A model generated the notes under the pieces. The model was not told the DNA's origin, ran no database searches, and saw nothing but the letters and a program-made list of their open reading frames with translations. Of a DNA stretch of 64,000 bases, positions 60,300 through 64,000 are shown piece by piece. Both the position numbers and the translations under genes were made by a program. The DNA is from Parapedobacter pyrenivorans (GTDB lineage Bacteria > Bacteroidota > Bacteroidia > Sphingobacteriales > Sphingobacteriaceae): the NCBI RefSeq assembly GCF_014636865.1, contig NZ_BMER01000002.1, positions 184,292-248,291 on the forward strand. The letters run 5' to 3'. Every line of letters starts with the position of its first letter. The first letter of the stretch is position 1.

Positions 60300-61364
60300 A
60301 TGGGATATATTAAGTACATCAGCGAAGAAAATGTAAAAAAGCTTTTGGGCCGACGATTTCCTCTTGGATTAAAGCGCGTAATTAATTTGCTTGACCAGTA
60401 CCTAAACCATCTTGATGATAACGGAGATCCCTTACCTGGCGAATTATTGTTTCATAACATTTCCAAAAAAAGAAATCGGGATGTCAGTGAATTCGCAAAG
60501 GTCGATGCCGATATGGTTTTGGAGTTGAATAGCCTCAGTAAAAAATTAACTATTGATCTTCGTGATTACCGAGTTCATCCCCAATTTGCGAGGGATTACA
60601 AAGAGAGACGCGTTGTATTACATATTCTTATTAAGGATGTCGACAAAACAACGTGGGCAATACACCTTCCGTTACAAAGTCTGATGGTTGGCTTTGGAGA
60701 CCCAATGCTTGGCTATCACTGCTATGGTCACGGGATATCTTTCCTTGACGACAACGGGCAACCCAAAGAAGAAAATGAGGTGTTCTATTGTGGGATTACA
60801 AAGCGAGGGTGGCTAACACGTATGACGGAGCATTTTCGGGACATTAAAGGGAACAGCAACAAAACATTCCATAAACTTTGGCGTGAATATCTCGGCGATA
60901 CCAATGTCCTGTTAAATTCCGAATTGATTGCTTTAAATCATAGTTACGAAGCAGCTATGGGTTGGGAAGAATGGATCGTAGAAAAATATATGGCTAAAAA
61001 TAGATCGCTAAATATGATACCAGGAGGATTTGCGGGGCGAGGGGCATATTCCTGTCAAAATAAAATTTCCGATTTAGCGGGTGAAAATTCTATTGCCCTT
61101 GGTCAATCTTCGTTTCTATATTTTGCTAATCAATCACGTCATGGAATTAAAAATCCCATGATAGAAAAGCTTTGGCAAGATGATAAATATTATGCGAAGG
61201 TTATTGGAAATAGAGAAAATACCTTTTCATTCAATGAGGTCATAAAGATAAGACAGATGGCAGATAAAGGGTACGATGCAAAACAAATAGGAAGACATTT
61301 AGGTATCACTGCTTTGAAACGTATAACAAATCTACTTAGTGGAAAGACTTACAAAAGGATGTAG
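60300..61364 (+). CDS. GIY-YIG nuclease-like protein with C-terminal HTH
   Basis: A 354-residue protein. Residues about 155-245 carry the nuclease hallmarks: FYCGITKRGWLTRMTEHF (YIG-equivalent 163-165, R174, H178), a catalytic-type glutamate in GWEEWIVEKY (E223/E224) and the closing LNMIPGG (N238, GG 242-243). The first GIY strand is degenerate (ENEVF). Residues about 285-352 (WQDDKYYAKVIGNR, EVIKIRQMADKGYDAKQIGRHLGI, LLSGKTYKRM) look like the NUMOD/HTH tail of homing-type endonucleases. The N-terminal 150 residues are unassigned. It is paired with the kinase, and the nuclease is the likely effector or, alternatively, a free-standing mobile-element nuclease. Confidence 0.75.
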   Translation: MGYIKYISEENVKKLLGRRFPLGLKRVINLLDQYLNHLDDNGDPLPGELLFHNISKKRNRDVSEFAKVDADMVLELNSLSKKLTIDLRDYRVHPQFARDYKERRVVLHILIKDVDKTTWAIHLPLQSLMVGFGDPMLGYHCYGHGISFLDDNGQPKEENEVFYCGITKRGWLTRMTEHFRDIKGNSNKTFHKLWREYLGDTNVLLNSELIALNHSYEAAMGWEEWIVEKYMAKNRSLNMIPGGFAGRGAYSCQNKISDLAGENSIALGQSSFLYFANQSRHGIKNPMIEKLWQDDKYYAKVIGNRENTFSFNEVIKIRQMADKGYDAKQIGRHLGITALKRITNLLSGKTYKRM

Positions 61365-61874
61365 TTCCTGCTTTTTTTGAAATGAACTTTTGAGAAGCAT
61401 TTACAGTTTTATTCAGAAATTATCATTAAACCCCATGACGCACCCCAACCTGAAAAGAAGTTAAATCATTCATATTTTACCATTCAGTAAGCAGATATTT
61501 AGCAATAAAAGGCTTAGGTTTTAACCGTCCAATTATGTGGGTTTCACAAGCCCGTATAAGCATCGCTCCATCGGAAATATAAGCGACGATTCGACATAAG
61601 TTACCGATCCGCCGTGATATACCAGTTTTCTAAAATGAAATCAGCCATTATTGGTTATCGATGTGATTGCCTTGCCGGCGCAGGATTGCTTTGATCGTTT
61701 CCGATTACACATTCGGCTCGAAGATAGGTAATTGTAACTGTGTTTCCACGCTAAGAGCCTCTCTCTGGAAACTTTTCCTCCTATCGCCTTCTCTTTTTGA
61801 ATTAATGGTAAAATAACGGAGATTTGTGACGGGCCATACACCATTCGGCGCCAGTTATCAAACTAACTAAACAA
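61365..61874. other. 510-bp intergenic region without genes
   Basis: Nothing convincing was found on either strand. A small GGGTTTCACAAGCCC hairpin near 61550 is the only structure noticed. This marks the right edge of the AT-rich kinase/nuclease stretch. Confidence 0.4.
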
Positions 61875-62411
61875 ATGGAAGAACATTACTTAAGGTATCC
61901 GATCGGGCAATTTGACAAGCCTCCCGTTATAACAAAACCTGTAATCGAAAACTGGATAGAAACCATCGGTTCCTTCCCCGAACTGCTAAGCCTTGAAGTG
62001 GCTTTATTGGCTGACGAGCAACTTGATACCCCGTACCGGGAAGGAGGCTGGACCATCAGGCAGGTCGTTCATCATTGTGCCGATAGCCACATGAACGCAT
62101 TCGTTCGTTTTAAACTTGCCCTAACCGAAGATAATCCGATAATCAAACCGTATAATGAAGCGTTGTGGGCTGAATTGAATGATAGCACATCGCTGCCGGT
62201 GGCATCGTCACTATTTATCTTGAAAGGCCTTCATCATCGGTGGTATAGTTTATTAAAAAACCTCGACCAGGAAGCGCTTAAACGGAAATATACCCACCCT
62301 GAGCATGGGCAAGAGTTTACATTGGAAGAAACTATAGGCATGTATGCCTGGCATTGCAGCCATCATTTGGCGCATGTAAAATCCGCAAAGCGAAAAGAGC
62401 TCTGGGGTTGA
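61875..62411 (+). CDS. bstA: DinB-superfamily protein, YfiT/BstA-type bacillithiol transferase
   Basis: A 178-residue protein with the highly conserved YfiT pattern: YPIGQF, EGGWTIRQVVHHCADSHMNAFVRFKLALTE (metal ligand in HH.ADSH), IKPYNEALWAELND, HHRWYSLL and YAWHCSHHLAHVK with the other histidines. Members are zinc- or nickel-dependent four-helix-bundle enzymes; BstA of Bacillus adds bacillithiol to electrophiles. It is a stand-alone gene, most likely cytoplasmic detoxification. A terminator-like hairpin follows about 80 bp downstream. Confidence 0.87.
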   Translation: MEEHYLRYPIGQFDKPPVITKPVIENWIETIGSFPELLSLEVALLADEQLDTPYREGGWTIRQVVHHCADSHMNAFVRFKLALTEDNPIIKPYNEALWAELNDSTSLPVASSLFILKGLHHRWYSLLKNLDQEALKRKYTHPEHGQEFTLEETIGMYAWHCSHHLAHVKSAKRKELWG

Positions 62412-62491
62412 TTTGATGACCCGAAATAAATGTTAACTTTGCGTCCTACACGACAGACATTACGTCTGCGGATCCGAAAACTGCTACTCAG

Positions 62492-62519
62492 TCCCCGCCA
62501 ATGGCGGGGATTGTTGTTG
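62492..62519 (+). terminator. Terminator-like hairpin after the DinB gene
   Basis: TCCCCGCC (62492-62499) pairs with GGCGGGGA (62503-62510) around an AAT loop, followed by TTGTTGTT. A reasonable rho-independent terminator with an interrupted T-run. Confidence 0.55.
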
Positions 62520-62680
62520 AAGCATCGTAATACTAAATAGAAACCCAACCATTCGCCACGCTTAAGATTTACGGCATTATGAATAGCCCATTTTACCACA
62601 TGGACGGCCCCGGAACGCAACACCGAGGTATTTTAGTAATCGATTTATCCCGTTAAGCCATTAAAGAACATCAAAAAGTA

Positions 62681-62713
62681 ACCCCGGCTCTTTTATGTAA
62701 AAAGGGCCGGGGT
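62681..62713. terminator. Hairpin ACCCCGGC...GCCGGGGT with T/A flanks
   Basis: ACCCCGGCTCTTTT pairs with AAAAAGGGCCGGGGT around ATGT with one mismatched region. It could end transcription in either direction, but no gene ends close by. Confidence 0.4.
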
Positions 62714-62877
62714 CAAACCATTCCCTATGAAAGAAATGCTGCCTCCAAGGGGATTGGAGGACTTAAAACCTAAACCTATTTCGAATATCGGCATTGTAAT
62801 TTAACCATGCAAGCAATTAGTTGACAAAAGTCGTTTGGGTTTCGGAATTGCCTCAACGAAAAAACTTTCTCTCTTAA

Positions 62878-62910
62878 TTTGATAGGCTAATATTTTTAGT
62901 ATTATATTTG
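62878..62910 (+). promoter_or_regulatory. Bacteroidota promoter directly before a small gene
   Basis: TTTG (62878-62881) and TATATTTG (62903-62910) are 21 nt apart and match the consensus. The ATG at 62916 lies only 5 nt after the box, so the transcript would be leaderless or nearly so. Confidence 0.6.
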
Positions 62911-62915
62911 CTTTC

Positions 62916-63230
62916 ATGATTCGGCATATTGGAAAGAAAACAGAATCGATACCCAAGGCTGTAAAGCAGCTGATGCTTGACGCGTGGAATAAACAGCAGT
63001 GGATTTATGACCGGCTTGACGATAAGTGGTATACGCCGGAGGAATTTAAAACCGAGTGGACGGTGCTGGTTACCGCCTATAATTTGGAACGCTTCGTAGC
63101 CCGGTCGCCGGAGCTTGGTATCGCCGAGTCGTTGGAAACCTTGCGCCGCGCGCTGGAGCGCGCGGAGGAGTTTCATAAAAAGTTGCAGGGGTATTATGAG
63201 GTGGGGTTGAGGAGGAAAATAGGCAAGTGA
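62916..63230 (+). CDS. Small hypothetical protein
   Basis: A 104-residue, charged, mostly helical protein. Notable segments are KQLMLDAWNKQQWIYDRLDDKWYTPEEFKTEW and a C-terminal helix LGIAESLETLRRALERAEEFHKKLQGYYE. The family is not recognised. Its composition is more GC-rich at the 3' end. A strong TTTG/TAnnTTTG promoter lies immediately before it, with the -7 box only 5 nt from the ATG. It stands alone, with 276 bp to the next listed gene. Confidence 0.65.
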   Translation: MIRHIGKKTESIPKAVKQLMLDAWNKQQWIYDRLDDKWYTPEEFKTEWTVLVTAYNLERFVARSPELGIAESLETLRRALERAEEFHKKLQGYYEVGLRRKIGK

Positions 63231-63506
63231 GGAAATAGCGAGACTTATCTATTTTGCTATTCCATTAATCGAATTTGAAATCTTTAATCTCGTTTTGTAT
63301 CTTAGCCACAAGCAATTAACCAATGTGACCAATTCTCTGTATCGTGAAACACAATAATGCTTTAGAATACTTTTACTCCTGCACGTCCATTTGCAATATT
63401 CAGTTCCCGGGGAATAATGAAGTAACGCCATCTAAATCCACGTCGAATATGATAGCAGTCGTCTCAAAGAGCGTGGACAATATTTATAATTAGCCTTAGC
63501 TGATAA

Positions 63507-63809
63507 ATGGCAAAGCAGAACATATCACAAGCGGATCCGGATAAATCTTTAGAATTCCTAAAGTTTATCAGCAATCATTACGGAAAAATACTGGGCGGTC
63601 TTAGCATTATTGGTGCAATATTTACAGGCGGGTATCATCTTGGCTATAAAGTGGCATCAATCGAAATGGAAATGAAAATAAATGCCATAACCAATGAAAA
63701 AAACAAGGAGATAAATGAAGTCATAAGCCAGTACATTGACAAAAGACTTGAACAGATAGAAAATATCCAAGTTGAAATTAGAAAGGAGACAGTAAGCAAT
63801 GAAAAATAA
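63507..63809 (+). CDS. Small membrane protein with coiled-coil tail
   Basis: A 100-residue protein with a hydrophobic segment (about 28-47, ILGGLSIIGAIFTGGYHLGYKV). A charged coiled-coil region follows (EMEMKINAITNEKNKEINEVISQYIDKRLEQIENIQVEIRKE). No family recognised. It overlaps the next gene by 11 bp, and that gene also encodes an N-terminal helix and a coiled coil, so the two probably form a membrane complex. Confidence 0.65.
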   Translation: MAKQNISQADPDKSLEFLKFISNHYGKILGGLSIIGAIFTGGYHLGYKVASIEMEMKINAITNEKNKEINEVISQYIDKRLEQIENIQVEIRKETVSNEK

Positions 63810-64000
63810 TCTCTTGACCTTAACGCTACTGCTGTCATCTTTGATTATCATTGGTTTGACATCATACTTCGTATCGGTTATCAACAAACTACAAAACCAG
63901 ATAGACGATCAAAATCAAATACTAAGCAGCTATGCAGAGATAGACACGAGGCTTAAAAAGGGGGAAAACGACTTGGTACAAACCTTAAACGAGTTCTTGT
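63799..64000 (+). CDS. Membrane-anchored coiled-coil protein, cut by the window edge
   Basis: An ATG at 63799 opens a frame to the window end, 67 codons. The N-terminus is a transmembrane segment (about 4-26, LLTLTLLLSSLIIIGLTSYFVSV). A heptad-like hydrophilic helix follows (INKLQNQIDDQNQILSSYAEIDTRLKKGE). It overlaps the upstream gene by 11 bp. The C-terminus lies outside the window, so no further assignment is possible. Confidence 0.6.
   Translation, partial: MKNNLLTLTLLLSSLIIIGLTSYFVSVINKLQNQIDDQNQILSSYAEIDTRLKKGENDLVQTLNEFL

Larger units (their letters stand above)
62412..62915. other. 504-bp intergenic region with two hairpins
   Basis: Contains a hairpin after the DinB gene, a second hairpin with complementary A/T flanks, and the promoter of the gene at 62916. 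A 25-codon ORF (62727-62804) is too short to support. Confidence 0.4.

Noticed and set aside
62727-62804. 25-codon ORF in the gap after the DinB gene
   Set aside because: No ribosome site or conservation evidence visible.
63344-63493. 49-codon ORF with GTG start before the small membrane gene
   Set aside because: Position is suggestive (14 bp upstream), but no coding features or start signal support it.
1-64000. tRNA, rRNA, tmRNA or insertion-sequence transposase genes
   Set aside because: None recognised by eye on either strand; a covariance-model and transposase profile search would settle it.

Overview
The window looks like chromosomal DNA of a Bacteroidota bacterium, most likely Sphingobacteriaceae (Pedobacter/Parapedobacter-like). 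Signs are three SusC/SusD pairs, lipobox SusD proteins, promoters of the TTTG / TAnnTTTG type, weak Shine-Dalgarno use, a LytS/LytTR pair and MauE/TlpA/DUF6520-type genes. Much of the window is GC-rich (a hand-counted 60-base sample at 41521 gives 62 %). Two stretches are clearly more AT-rich: about 33.4-38.6 kb (samples 37-48 %) and about 57.2-61.9 kb (sample 38 %). I saw no rRNA, tRNA or CRISPR array.

Left part (1-11.6 kb). A giant secreted protein runs off the left edge. It has a LamG-like, an Fn3-like and a beta-helix domain, then MBG repeats encoded by five near-identical 237-bp DNA units. A YadA-head/S74-chaperone fibre gene lies just upstream in the same operon. Next is a compact minus-strand cassette of two DUF6266-type genes, a DUF5675 gene and two tiny genes. 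Two families of short palindromic repeats bracket its core in a nested inverted layout, and one repeat copy supplies the C-terminus of the DUF5675 protein. An orphan antitoxin with a decapitated PIN toxin and an unknown membrane-anchored protein follow.

Catabolic locus 1 (11.7-32.4 kb, minus strand). AraC and IclR regulators precede a 13-gene operon: SusC, SusD, TIM-barrel isomerase, two SDRs, FAD oxidoreductase, sodium-solute symporter, beta-helix protein, GlpD-like dehydrogenase, class I aldolase, CoA-type aldehyde dehydrogenase, iron alcohol dehydrogenase and FGGY kinase. Together they read as surface binding, release and uptake of a glycan-derived sugar, oxidation or isomerisation, phosphorylation, aldol cleavage and disposal of the resulting aldehyde.

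Catabolic locus 2 (32.6-42.8 kb, plus strand). SusC, SusD, a BNR propeller, a BASS-family transporter, an APH-fold kinase, an HpcH/HpaI aldolase and a second BNR propeller. The aldolase and transporter point to a keto-acid product, so the propellers may not be ordinary sialidases.

Signalling and redox region (42.8-56.7 kb). A small HTH protein, a LytTR response regulator with its membrane kinase, an HtrB-like acyltransferase homologue next to an unlisted 43-residue three-cysteine peptide, a Crp-like regulator and a four-helix membrane protein. Then come a MauE/DoxX protein, a DUF6520-like secreted peptide, a membrane-anchored propeller, TlpA and a third SusC/SusD pair.

Right part (56.7-64 kb). 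An AT-rich stretch carries an HTH protein, an unknown protein, and a tight pair made of a Ser/Thr kinase and a GIY-YIG nuclease. This pair is my best candidate for an undescribed conflict or defence module. A bacillithiol-transferase-like DinB gene and three small unknown genes follow, the last one cut by the window edge.
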